From Echinometra lucunter (lineage: Eukaryota > Echinodermata > Echinoidea > Camarodonta > Echinometridae), in NCBI GenBank assembly GCA_029962745.1, contig CM057158.1:13628173-13692172 (forward strand): a DNA stretch of 64,000 nt, given 5' to 3'. A program made the position numbers and the translations under genes. The notes beneath the pieces are model-generated. The model saw only the letters and a program-made list of their open reading frames with translations, did not search any database and was not told the DNA's origin. Positions 12,960-24,369 of this stretch are shown one piece after another (positions within the stretch are counted from its first letter, which is position 1; each line of letters starts with the position of its first letter).

Positions 12960-14200
12960 TACACAGATTTAATTCTGAAATTCACTTTCATTCATTACCA
13001 AATCCAAGCATCCATTTATTTATTTATTTATTTTTTGTTCACTCTCTATTGCACTACTCCTTTCACCGGCTAATCTGGGAGGTGGGAAAAGATTATGAAG
13101 GCACTCTGATTGTGGAGAGAAGGGGAAAGATAGCTCCAAGAAGAGAGAATAAAAGGGGGAAACTGATCTGGTGATGATAATAATCAAGTAGAAGAGAAAG
13201 GGAAACAATCATAGAACTAAAGAAATAATGATCACACATTGCCCCATTTCCTGTACTTTTTACAAGTCCATTTCTGCTCTCATACCCTTCAGTCTCCACT
13301 CATCCACCGATTTTACTATCAAAAATACTTCTTTTCAAGATATCCACTCTTTTTTACTCGGCACAGTTGTTCACTTTCTTTCTCTTGGAGCTTTGCTAGA
13401 GCAATTTAAATTTAACACATCACTTCTATCTTTTCACCTTCTCAAGCCTTCACAGTCTTGGTTTACCCTCATGGCCGTACGCAAATAGGGGGCAGTTGCC
13501 CCCCCCCCCCCCCAAAAAAAAAAAAAAAAATCAACCCCCTTCTATCTTTTTCTTACATTTTTTTGGGGGGGAGGGGGAATGCCCTAAATTACACCCAGAT
13601 CATTCCATTTCAATTCTAAAAATGCAAAAGCTCCCACTTAGTTACTTTGTTCCCTCGCTTGCATGTTTCCTAAAAACTGAACAAATTCTTGCCCCCGCCC
13701 CCCTCCAGGACCCCAGGGGGTCTAAAATAAAGATAGGCCATTCAGTCATTTGTGGATAGTAAACATTTAATTAGAATAATAATTTAATGATTCAACACAT
13801 TTTAACTTCAAACATACAAAACTGAAGTTACCTCGATGTAAAATTTGCAGGCATCTTGCCAATCTTCATAGAAGTCTAGGGGTTAATGAATTCCTACATT
13901 CTTTGATTTAGATTCCTATAAAGCAAATATAAAGTAAAAGCCTTTCTTCTCAGTTCTAAATTTGAGATGGCAGTTGACATTGTGTCCTTTTAATTATGTA
14001 CACATATAACTCATGCAAGATGAGTTGACATTAATCATTTAAAAAAAACAAGAAATCCCCAAATATTTACTCTGTAGCTTTCATTTAATGTGATATTCAA
14101 TGGGACATTTAGTGATAAATTATATCTTAAAATCAGCTCTTTGAAAAAATCCTTGCTACTATATGAAGAAAGCATTATCAGGGAGTAGATGTCATCTGCA
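12960..14200. other. Satellite remnant, then unrecognised sequence
   Basis: The end of the satellite unit (12960-13010), a TTTA microsatellite, then sequence with no gene. A block at 13470-13740 is marked by poly-C (13499-13514), poly-A and poly-G tracts around AGGGGGCAGTTGCCCCC. Similar 'GGGGGCAGCTGCCCCCC' text occurs at 29880, which suggests a repeat family. Confidence 0.45.
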
Positions 14201-14207
14201 GTCACCG

Positions 14208-14262
14208 TCAAGGCTGTAGTCTAGGTGACAGGAAGGATGAGCCAAAGTCATAATCCAGAACT
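14208..14262 (-). CDS. Weak candidate terminal exon, minus strand
   Basis: After a good minus-strand acceptor (TTTTTTCTCCACAG) the sequence reads VLDYDFGSSFLSPRLQP and stops. It lies downstream on the same strand of two exon-like modules at 16301-16410 and 15406-15510, so the three could belong to one transcript. I recognise no protein family. A 17-residue frame could be chance. Confidence 0.2.
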
Positions 14263-15405
14263 CTGTGGAGAAAAAATCCCACAAACATAATAAATATATA
14301 TCAGATGCATTTAATAAGCATTAGTCACACAACATTTAGACACCTGCAAGAAGGACTAAAATGCACATGGTAGGAGTGTGCAAGTGAAGAAATCCAGCTA
14401 CACATATTTTATCCTACAGACATTTTAGAATTTCATGTTTCTGATAGCCCAACTGGAGCATACATGATGCAGACAAGATATAAAATGAAAAATACTTCTG
14501 AAGTAAACTAATGCTCATACGGTAATTTAGTAATACTTGGTAATGAAAGGGACTTCGAGTCACAAACAACATTGGACGGGTCAGATTATGTACTGCATGA
14601 TGTAATGTTACTGAAATCTAGTAAATGTAGGCCTAAATACATTTATTTTGTAGACCACTCTATGAAACCAATTAAAGTACTTCGGTAAACTAGAAAATCT
14701 CATCTATGACAGTAAATCACATCTAAGACTGCTTACACCTAATGTGGTCAATGATGGTTAAGGGGACTGGTTACTTATAGCAGCAAACTTACTCTCAAAT
14801 GTTCAAGTCATACATCTCGTAAGTTCCTCTCAGGATTTGTCAATTCCAGTCTGCATCAATCATCTGCTATGGCATCATGCTACATTAAAAGGAAATTTTA
14901 AAAATATGACTGAATAGGGTCTCTACATAAGCTAAATAACCTACTGCATAATTGTTTAGATGAGATAACCTTCATACACATGAATGCTTTGAAATTGGGG
15001 AGCACTGATATAAATTGACATTAGCCTACACGATAGCGAAAGGCACATGGGAGTTTAAATCTAGATAAAAATTTGCATTCATAACTAAAATTAACAACTG
15101 AAATTTTTCAGTTTCAATTCAGAACCCATACAATGAAAAATTAGTGTGCCAACCTGTTTACACACTATCTACATTTGGCAATAAATGTTGTCTATTGATG
15201 TGCATTAGGTGTCTCTCTCCTGTACAAAGGATTTCTGTGAAGTCTCCCCTATGTCAAGTTTTGTCAACACAGACAAATTTTGTTATGGAGGAACATGGGA
15301 GAAGGAAAATATTTACATGTGCAATGAAACATACTTTACAATATATAGTTAGAGGTATGAATTTGTGTTACGAGTCTCCTGGAAAAGTTAGTTGTTAGTT
15401 GTTAC

Positions 15406-15510
15406 CTGTCACTTTACAGGACTTTCTGCTTCATCCTGGACTTGTAGTGACATGTAGTGGACATGTTGTGACATTCATCAGTAGAATTCTTCCAGCCTTC
15501 CAATATCTAA
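15406..15510 (-). other. Exon-like module, minus strand, copy A of a tandem pair
   Basis: On the minus strand it is bordered by the acceptor TTGTTCACACAG and the donor GTAACA. It is homologous to 16301-16410. One frame reads LDIGRLEEFY then stop, and the matching frame of copy B reads NIGTGRLEEFD then stop. The difference is an in-frame 6-nt indel, but all frames stop before the donor, so the module is a 3'-end coding piece, a UTR exon or noncoding. Confidence 0.35.
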
Positions 15511-16300
15511 CTGTGTGAACAATAAATAAATAAATAAATAAAATAAACATAAAATAAATTTAAAAATCAATATCACTGTACCAAGTTGTAATGCATTTCT
15601 GACTGAGATACTTGCATTGAAATGCATCCAAGATTTTAGATTTCCTTCATGTAGAAATAAAAAAGCTTACCATGGAGTTACAAACATTTACATAATATGC
15701 CTGTAATCCACCCCCATGAAATGTTTTAGTTCTGCCACCAAAATATAACAGGACTATTGTAAACTGCCATTAACCAGACTACAAAGAAACCATACATGTA
15801 TTAAACAAGTGTCTGAATAGCCCCCCCCCCAAAAAAAAAAAAAAAAAAAAATGAATAAAAATGATTACAAAAACTAAGAATAAAACTGAATAAATCAAAT
15901 ACATGGAATAGCATCCACACAGTAGAATCTTCTGTCTACATGTATGTTCAGAAGGGAGTAGGGAGAGAGGGCTAAGTGACAGTTTGTCCAGATCTAGATC
16001 TACTCAAGATTTTAAGAGACTTCCAGAGGTTTAACTGTTTTAGCTCAACTTTTCAACTGAAGAATGTAGTCATTCTTAGGTAGATTCAACAGTTAGACAT
16101 AGACTAATGGTCATACAATAATTGTTTCAACTTCAAATGTTTGGAGTTTACAAGAGCAACAAAATGGCAAAAGCATCAACCGGAATCGTTAGCCTAAATA
16201 GTTACCGTCTACGCTCTACCGGAATGCCCTCAAATTCATTACTTTAATCATCATAAAGTGAATAAGAAAGAAAAGTGTTCTGGAAAATTTTTGTTGTTAC

Positions 16301-16410
16301 CTGTCACTTCAGAGGATTCTCTGCTTCACCTGGGAACTATACATGTATTACATGATGCAGTGATGTTCATCAGTCGAATTCTTCCAGCCTTCCAGTTCCA
16401 ATATTTCCAT
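16301..16410 (-). other. Exon-like module, minus strand, copy B of a tandem pair
   Basis: The minus-strand acceptor GTTCCCACAG and donor GTAACA match those of copy A. The body shares GGCTGGAAGAATTC and ACTGATGAA with it. Its upstream flank continues to resemble copy A's (GTCCAGATCTA, AGACCTAGACTAATG), so the duplication is larger than the exon. All frames stop inside. Confidence 0.35.
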
Positions 16411-17379
16411 CTGTGGGAACAAAAAACAAAAACAAAGACAAAACAAAAACATTATTACAACCAAGCAGATTGCATTATTTACCATGTAATAATATTTGAT
16501 AGTTACTTCAAACTGCAGTCAGCAACATTTTCTATCTTCAGAAGAGGTGGGGTGAGACTGAGAGGTTGAACAAGATTTCAAGATTTCAAGATAATTTATT
16601 GTCATGTATAAAAAGTACACAAAATTTGTTTACGGACATTGTAATGTGCATAAATGAAAATAAATAACAGAGTCAACTAGATCCAACTTCCAAGTAGACC
16701 TATACAAGTGTGTCCAGATCTACTTTAGATTTGTTAACAGAATTTCTGATAACTGTTAACGTTAGATCTTGTCTTGTAAACTGATGAATGTGGATAGTAA
16801 GACCTAGACTAATGTTAAAGGCTTACAAGAGTTAAAGACACTGGCAAAATCAACCGCGGCCGTCGACGTATACAGTGTGTTCATTGTGTGCTCTCCAGTC
16901 CGCAATGCAGTGTCACTGTTCAGCGGGTCCAAATAACATTATTGATTTAGATCTAACACGTTAGATCTAGTCTACACACACTAGCGGTCTAGCGTTAGTA
17001 ATAATCTAATAAATTCTGCCGGAGTGTTCACTCACAAAAATCCTGTTGTCTAATCTAGGTCTGAATTTGATTTTTCATGACGCCAAAGTTCTGATTTGAA
17101 CAATCTTAGATATCAACGTGAACACCATAGAATTATCATAGATAGCCCCCAGCATTAGCCCGGGGGAGCTACCTCGAGTACATGGTGCGAGAACGGTACC
17201 CGCGGTCAATCTAGCTCATGACGATGAAAACCAAACTGTAAGTTCGAGAGTACAATGTTTCTAGCTCTTTCGGAAACAGCTGTTAGCAATTATTTCAAAT
17301 TGTAAAGAAATTATTGTAGATTAAGAAGAATAGCCAATTATTTTGAAACAAATGGTCAAATTTCTTATATTTAAATCAT

Positions 17380-19512
17380 CAGGGTTGGGCGGTAAATACC
17401 GGTAGCGGTAATTACCGGTGGTAAATACCGGTAAATACCGTCCGGTAAATAAGATGGGCGTCCGGTAAATATGTAAAAAACGGGAAATATGATTTATAAT
17501 TCTTTGTTTTTCAATAATTTTAGTTGTTTTTAACCTCAACAAATGAAAATAGTGTTCTGAAATAATTAGAATCACAAAACTCATAGTAGAAACACACAAA
17601 CAGATAAAATCCATACTGCATACATGTACATACCCTAACACACATAGGATCTACATGTAAGTCCACACGTACGTACAACACACATACACAAACTCAAATT
17701 ATGTTTCTGGAAATTGAATAATCATAAACATAAACAAACATTTCTCCCGGGGTTTAACTTTTTACATGCCATTGTATCTCATTACAATATGATTTTTGTT
17801 TTTAAGTGTGAATAAAGCTCAGAATTCTACTGTATGTAAGGGGTTTTAGTGTGTACATGTATCAGTGTGTACTAGTGGTTGCTGGTTTTGAACTTTTGAT
17901 ATTGCTTACAGAAAAAGATCTTTTTGTAGCCTAAATAATTACACAACTCACATTATGCTATTTTTAATGTTGCAATTCTTTTATAACTTTTAAAGTTTAT
18001 TCCAAACAGTTTAACAAACAAAGCAAACAAAAAAATAAAAGGCATAACTTATACAAATTTACATAAAAGTGAAAAGAGGTGTCAAAAGTTGTCTCCTTTA
18101 AGAAATATAAAATGAATACAATAACAACATAATTGCCATACTTTAGCTACTGAATGTTTCATGGGAAATATAGAATAAATAACTTGTACAGTTTGTCATA
18201 TTCAGAGGTAACTTCCTGAATCACTTCCCTTCTTTGATATTATTCTGGTTTCCACCAATGATTTTTGTAATATACTTTGCTTATTAATCTTCATAAAAAA
18301 AACCTTGAAGCTAAACCTAAAGCTCCTGTGAGAAGCGTAGAAACTGCATTTAACTTGTTTAAATTGGTATTTATCTAAAGAGGAGACATATATTAATTGA
18401 TGCAAATCAATCATTGATGCAAATCATAACATATCAGCTGATGGAGAATTTTCAGTTTAGAAATGAGGGCTTCCAGGCATCAAAGCTAGATCTCCGAAAA
18501 ATGAATGATTACATCTTGGATATTTGTGACTTAATTATGCAGTCGTCTCATGAATATTGATTGAAAGCTATTGTAAACAAATCAATCAATCAATCAATCA
18601 CGCTCCATTGTTTCCCTTTACAATAGCTTCTCTTTTTAATCTAAATTCAGTCATAGTGAGATCAACGAAATTTCAAAAGAATGTCTGGTGCACATTGAGA
18701 CAAGGATATCCTCGATATGTATACTGAAAATGACGAAGAAGGATATAGCAGTGATAGTGACATTAATGAGGATGACAGAGAAATTGAAGAATTTGACAAT
18801 GAAAATGGGGGCATAGGTGTAATTTAATTGTTAATTTTGTTATTTAGTCCCAAATGTTTATGATAAATATTTATGCATTTCATTGTCATTTGGGGGAATT
18901 TACACCTTTTTCTAAAGGTGGGGCCCGAAAAAATCCCATACTTAAAGTGGCCCTCGAGTTAAAAAATGGCTATTAAGCGTTGAATAACACTGCGTCTACA
19001 CAATTTTTCACACATTGCAACTGTGACTCTATGACGAAAAGGTTGAAAATGCCCCCCTCCCCCCAAAAATGTGCTTTACCAATTCCTCCCCCTAAAAAAT
19101 GAGATATACAGTGAATGTAGTTACCTGAGTACTATTTGAAATTGACAATAAATATATCTATGTTTTCTCAAAAAAATGTATGCAAATTTTATTGTATTTT
19201 TTTTCCAGCATTTCATAATAACAGACATAGATAACACCCAAACACAAACATAAACACATACACAAACAAACAAACACACACACACACACACTCACACAAA
19301 TGGTACACACCAGAGCAACCATACTCATCACCTTTGTTTTTATGTTCGAAATTTGACAATCCCTATGGACAAGTGAGTGGAAAATTATATTTCCCGGTAT
19401 TTCCCGGTGAAAAGTGGTAAATACCGGTAAAAAGCGGTAAATACCGGTAAATACCGCTTATTTCCCGGCGTCCGGGAAATAAGCCTCCGAAGCGGGAAAT
19501 ATGCCAACCCTG
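17380..19512. mobile_element. Non-autonomous hAT-type element with 8-bp target duplication
   Basis: 2133 bp flanked by a perfect 8-bp direct repeat TAAATCAT (17372-17379 and 19513-19520). The ends are inverted, CAGGGTTGG and CCAACCCTG. Both subterminal zones hold arrays of GGTAAATACCGG and related GGGAAATA motifs (17390-17500 and 19385-19505), as expected of transposase-binding sites in hAT elements. The interior has no full transposase. A short acidic frame at 18717-18827 (MYTENDEEGYSSDSD) and a TCAA microsatellite lie inside. The 8-bp duplication and CAGGG start point to the hAT superfamily. Confidence 0.88.
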
Positions 19513-19689
19513 TAAATCATAATTGCAGTGGTACTCACGTTTTCTCTGTGAAGTAGAAACCTCTAACTTTATGCGAGTAAGCACGTCATGCATGAATTTG
19601 CATAATTGTGACGTAATAAGGTCAAATGAATAACCATATTTCGAGAACGATATTATCGAAGAAATACATATTCATGAGGCTATAATCCA

Positions 19690-19940
19690 ATCAAAGGTGC
19701 TTATTTCGGTTCATGAATATTTAGAAGGGCTTATTTTCGGCTTCTAATGGACGAAAGCTGGGCGGGGCTTAACCCCATAGGCGTAATGCTTTCCGCGTGT
19801 GCTGCTTTCTGTCTAGCTATATATTTAAAACGTCTTTGGTATCGACTATCGAATTCAGAGGTGATGGTGCAATCCTTGAAATATAAGGTTTTAGATACCA
19901 TGCAATATATAAAATACCTGTTAAGGGTATACAAATCGGA
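19690..19940 (-). repeat. Interspersed repeat, second copy
   Basis: Inverted relative to 11480-11790, for example ATTTAGAAGGGCTTATTTTC, GGCTTCTAATGGACGAAAG and CAGAGGTGATGGTGCAATCC. The ORFs crossing it on both strands are not gene-like. Confidence 0.55.
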
Positions 19941-19944
19941 GATG

Positions 19945-20179
19945 TTAGACGGGTTTCCCTGTAAAGGCTATTAAACCACTCCTACTTCAATCCCCCCCCC
20001 CCCCTCCGGCCCCGTTTAGGGTGCTTTTCAGAAAGTGATATACAAGCCTCGATGAAACGTCCCCCCCCCCCCGGCTATTAGTTGTTTATTAGTTATCTTT
20101 TCTACTCCTACAAGGAGACTTTAAGTTGCACCATTAATGAAGACCGGATATGAAACAGGGGATAACATCATATTCCATC
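19945..20179. other. Short region with poly-C tracts
   Basis: Two C runs (about 19992-20005 and 20061-20072) lie in otherwise ordinary sequence. No gene. Confidence 0.4.
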
Positions 20180-20603
20180 GGCGTAAATCCACTTCGAGGA
20201 GTGGGGGGGGGGAGGGAATGATCGACTTTTTTTGCCGATTTTTTTTTCTGTCGAACTCATACTTAAGTATAAACACACGCCCTTACCCACCTGCACAGAC
20301 CCCCTTTACACACATTTTAATTTTTATCTTGCGAGCGAGCCAAAAATAACCACCTTTCTGTTTTTCAATCGCATTTTCAAATAGAAATTCTGAAATATGA
20401 TGAGCGAGCGAAGAGAGCGAGCCAAAAATAACCGCTTTTCTGGTTTTCAATCGCATTTGCAAATACAAATTGTATAATATGATGGTTGTTTATAACTGAT
20501 TATCAAAAATTTTATTAACTGATTAATTCAAATATCATTTCGTCCTTAAAAAGTGGGGGGATATTTGTACACGCCATTGCCCCTCTCAAAAAAGTGGGGG
20601 AGG
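20180..20603 (-). repeat. GGCGTAAATCC-family element, copy 1 (cut by the gap)
   Basis: It is inverted relative to 26046-26554. It begins GGCGTAAATCCACTTCGAGG, then a poly-G stretch, a TACTTAAGTATAAACACACG block, and two tandem copies of an internal unit of about 88 bp (GCGAGCCAAAAATAACC, TTTTCAATCGCATTT). The gap removes its far end. Confidence 0.8.
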
Positions 20604-21103
20604 NNNNNNNNNNNNNNNNNNNNNNNNNNNNNNNNNNNNNNNNNNNNNNNNNNNNNNNNNNNNNNNNNNNNNNNNNNNNNNNNNNNNNNNNNNNNNNNNN
20701 NNNNNNNNNNNNNNNNNNNNNNNNNNNNNNNNNNNNNNNNNNNNNNNNNNNNNNNNNNNNNNNNNNNNNNNNNNNNNNNNNNNNNNNNNNNNNNNNNNNN
20801 NNNNNNNNNNNNNNNNNNNNNNNNNNNNNNNNNNNNNNNNNNNNNNNNNNNNNNNNNNNNNNNNNNNNNNNNNNNNNNNNNNNNNNNNNNNNNNNNNNNN
20901 NNNNNNNNNNNNNNNNNNNNNNNNNNNNNNNNNNNNNNNNNNNNNNNNNNNNNNNNNNNNNNNNNNNNNNNNNNNNNNNNNNNNNNNNNNNNNNNNNNNN
21001 NNNNNNNNNNNNNNNNNNNNNNNNNNNNNNNNNNNNNNNNNNNNNNNNNNNNNNNNNNNNNNNNNNNNNNNNNNNNNNNNNNNNNNNNNNNNNNNNNNNN
21101 NNN
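20604..21103. other. Assembly gap (500 N) truncating a repeat
   Basis: Exactly 500 N. It cuts a copy of the GGCGTAAATCC repeat family just before its poly-C/G terminal part, a plausible cause of the assembly break. Confidence 1.
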
Positions 21104-21690
21104 TGTCCTCGGCAGACCCAAGGGAAAAACAAAATTGCAGTTTCAATAGAATTTTTAATTTACAAAGATTAGATTTACCTAACCCTCTACTTACCTGACA
21201 TTAATACCGTACAGAGTGGAATTTGTAACCAAAATCTTCTCGTGTATGCTCTATAATCAGATCATGCGAGATATTGGCATAATATTTCTCCTCTGGCACT
21301 TATCTGATTACATTCAAAAAAGTCTGATATAAATTTACAGGTGAGCCATTAGAAGATTCAGCTATACGTTGTCATGCTTATACTGACCTACGCGTATATA
21401 CTAATTCAAAACAATGGTTGATTGGAAAAAGTTCCATGAATCTCCATTTATATATAAACTACAGAAAAAGCTTTTCCCTTAATTCCATGGTAGAATAATA
21501 AAGACCGTCCAATATTGAATAAAAGAAAAAAAAAAGAAAATTGCGGGAGAATGCCCAAAGGAAACAGGTCAAAAGGAAAGCAAAGTCGGCATAGTCAGAA
21601 AAATAGAAAGTCATCAGGGCAAAATTCGAAAATGATTTTCTTGATGGCTACCTAATGAAGCCCCCCCCCCGTCCTTCTCTATTTCTCTGT
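21104..21690. other. Region without recognised features
   Basis: AT-rich sequence after the gap; no ORF or repeat of note. Confidence 0.4.
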
Positions 21691-22344
21691 CTCTCTTTGT
21701 CTATCTTCCGTTACCCCCTCCCTCCCTCTCTCCCTCCCTCCCTCTCTCCTCACTCTCAAACATTATAAAATCTATTTATCATGTTTAATGATATTCATGA
21801 TCTCTTTTTGTCTACTACTCTCCCTGTCAGTGGCTTGCTGAATCTCTCCTCCTTTCTTTCCCTTTTCTTTCGTTATCTCTCTCTCTCTCACTCTGTCTCT
21901 CCCTCTCTTTCTTCTCACTGTTTAACTCTCTATATAATCATGTCTATATGATATTTATGATCTCTTTTTGTCTACCACTCCCCTTGTCAGTGGCTTGTTT
22001 ATATCTCTCCTCCTTTCGTTCCCCTTTCTTTCTTTATCTCTATCTCTCTCTGTCTTATTATTTTTTAACATATAATTTATGATTCATTATATGTATATTG
22101 TCATTGTATATCAAGAAAAAAAGGAATGTGCATATATATTTTCTGTAAAAATATTGTAATGCCATTGTTTTTCTTTCTGTTTGAAATGAAATAAATACGA
22201 ATTGAAATTCTCTCCCCCCCCCCTCTCTCTCTCTCTTCTCACTGTCCAACTTTCTATATAATCATGTTTATATGATATTCATGATCTCTATTTGTCTACT
22301 ACTCTCCCTGTCAGTGGCTTGCTTAATCTCTCCTCTTTTCTTTC

Positions 22345-22380
<36 letters not shown>

Positions 22381-24093
22381 GTCTCTCCCTCTCTCTCTTC
22401 TCACTGTTCAACTCTCTATACAGTGTGTATCAATAAAAACGTTACACTTTTGAAACAATGGTAAAAATTATATTTCACAATATTTCGAAGATTTTTTCAT
22501 GTTAATAGATGCATAGGGGTCTCATCTATCAAGTGCCACTCACAAAACAATTCTTTATTCACGCTTGAGAGAACACTGAATGTTTTTGTTCAGGGTGTGA
22601 AACATGACTTGCGCCAAAATGCAAGAAGAGGGACAATAAACCAGCCTAAATAAGTACTCCCATTCAAAGAAATTACTCTTTGCCACAGAGTTGCCCGACT
22701 GCCTGGCCGGATGACTGACTCATCGATTGTTTGGGCATTTTACTTTTCAATAATTGATCAGTCAGTTGATTGATTGACTGTTGATTTAATGATTACCTTA
22801 TTGATTGACTGGTTGGTTGAATGGCTGAAAGACTGACTGATGCATTGACAGATTTATCATCAGCTGATGCATTAATGGGCTGATTGTTGATTGATTTTTG
22901 ATTGACTTTTGATTGATTGATTGATTGATTGAATGATTTGAACATATTAATTTGGTACTTTTATTCTTGACTGAATGACTGGTATGTAGATTTGATGTGT
23001 CTGTGAGTTGTGAATCGTGTGCTTTGAAGATCTTGGTGTAATTTTGAACATTAATTCTCACCCATGGGTAAGGCAGTGAAATCATTGAAATCATGAAAAT
23101 TATGATTTAAAAAAAATGATTCAAGCTTCCTAGACTACTGAAACTTTATCATAATTTTATGCAAAAGAGTAATTTGTTTGAATAGGATTATATATTCGGA
23201 CTGCTTGTTTGATACCCCTCTTTTCTGTAGTTAGGCGCAACGATAGATCAGTTGGTCAATGCATCCATCAGTCATCCAACCATTCAGCCATTCAGTCAAT
23301 CAGTCAATCAACCAGTCAATAAGGTGATCATTTAATCAACAGACAATCAATCAATTTTTAAATGATCAAATTATTGACAAATACAATGCCCAAACAATCG
23401 ATCCGTCAGTCAAACCCAAGCAGTCGGGCAACTCTGTGGCAAAGAACAATTTTTTTCTTATTTAGACCGCTGGTTTAATTGTCCCTCTTCTTTCATTTTG
23501 GCGCAAGTCACTTTTCACACCCTGAACAAAAACAGTCAGCGTTCAGCCAAGCGTGAATCAATTTTTGTTTTGTGAGTGGCACTTTCTAGATGAGACCCCT
23601 GTGCACCTATCAAAATGAAAAAAATTCTTCGAAATATTGTGAAATATAATTTTTATCATTGTTTCAAAAGTGTAACGTTTTTATTGATACACCCGGTATA
23701 ATCATGCCTATATGATATTTGTGATCTCTTTTTGTCTACCACTCCCCTTGTTGTTTATATCTCTCCTCCTTTCTTTCCCCTTTCTTTCTTTATCTCTATC
23801 TCTCTCTGTCTTATTATTTTTTTAAAAATATAATTTATAATTCATCATATACATTGTCATTGTGTATCACGAAAAAAAAAATGAATGTGCACATATATTT
23901 TCTGTAAAAACATTGTAATGCCATTGTTTTTCTTTCTGTTTGAAATGAAATAAATACGAATTGAAACTGTCTCCCCCCCCCCCCTCTCTCTCTCTCTTCT
24001 CACTGTCCACCTGTCTATATAATCATGATATTCATGATCTCTTTTTGTCTACCCCTCTCTCTGTCAGTGGCTTGCTTTATCTCTCCTCTCCTT

Positions 24094-24141
<48 letters not shown>

Positions 24142-24160
24142 GCCTTATCTCCCTCTCCTT
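21661..24160 (+). repeat. CT-rich tandem array, interrupted by a mariner-type element
   Basis: Repeats of a block CTATATAATCATGTCTATAT, GATATTCATGATCTCTTTTT, GTCTACTACTCTCCCTGTCA, GTGGCTTG separated by variable (CT)n runs, near 21765, 21930, 22245, 23697 and 24015. Two of the units (21940-22225 and 23697-23975) also carry a 3' part ending TGAAATAAATACGAATTGAA, reminiscent of a retroposon tail. The array is split by the 1.28-kb foldback element. Confidence 0.8.
22421..23696. mobile_element. 1.28-kb foldback mariner-type element with TA target duplication
   Basis: Inverted ends CAGTGTGTATCAATAAAAAC and GTTTTTATTGATACACCCGG lie between TA dinucleotides (22419-22420 and 23697-23698). Related array units without the element read CTCTCTATATAATCATG at the same place, so the empty site and TA duplication can be seen directly. 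The arms are about 450 bp each: AGTGCCACTCACAAAACAA, GTTGCCCGACTGCCTGG and the ACTGACTGA-rich part all recur inverted. The middle (about 22870-23230) has no transposase despite the element having the length of an autonomous mariner. Confidence 0.88.
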
Positions 24161-24297
24161 CTTTTTTCAATATTTATAATATAGAACTGCATGCAACGAT
24201 ACAGTGAATGCCGTAAATACAGGCCCATGTTTAGGCTTAATTTTCTCGGCTTCTCCGACTCGATATTTATATCCTTTCCTTGTCATCTTGTTTGCAG

Positions 24298-24369
24298 GGC
24301 GATGTTGTAGGCTACTACATCAAAGATGGATACATTCAAGCAAGGAAAGATGTTCCAAGACAATTCTGA
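24298..24369 (+). CDS. Weak candidate terminal exon, plus strand
   Basis: After a strong acceptor (CCTTTCCTTGTCATCTTGTTTGCAG ends at 24297) the sequence reads GDVVGYYIKDGYIQARKDVP then RQF and TGA, with AATAAA about 400 nt further (near 24772). The composition looks coding and the signals are in the right order. I cannot name the protein and see no upstream exons, though a gap and large repeats lie between. Confidence 0.3.
   Translation, partial: GDVVGYYIKDGYIQARKDVPRQF

Larger units (their letters stand above)
15365..16900. repeat. Diverged tandem duplication, unit about 0.7-0.9 kb
   Basis: 15365-16200 and 16270-16860 share a series of collinear blocks: GTTACCTGTCACTT, ATTCTTCCAGCCTTCCA, TTGTCCAGATCTA, GACATAGACTAATG / GACCTAGACTAATG, TTACAAGAG and GGCAAAA-x-ATCAACCG. 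The spacing differs (offset 895 at the start, about 725 later), so indels have accumulated. The duplicated unit contains the exon-like module above. Confidence 0.6.

Noticed and set aside
16850..16872. NotI/SalI-like CCGCGGCCGTCGACG suggesting cloning-vector sequence
   Set aside because: The flanking text (GGCAAAATCAACCG) matches the corresponding part of the tandem copy near 16170, so it is native.
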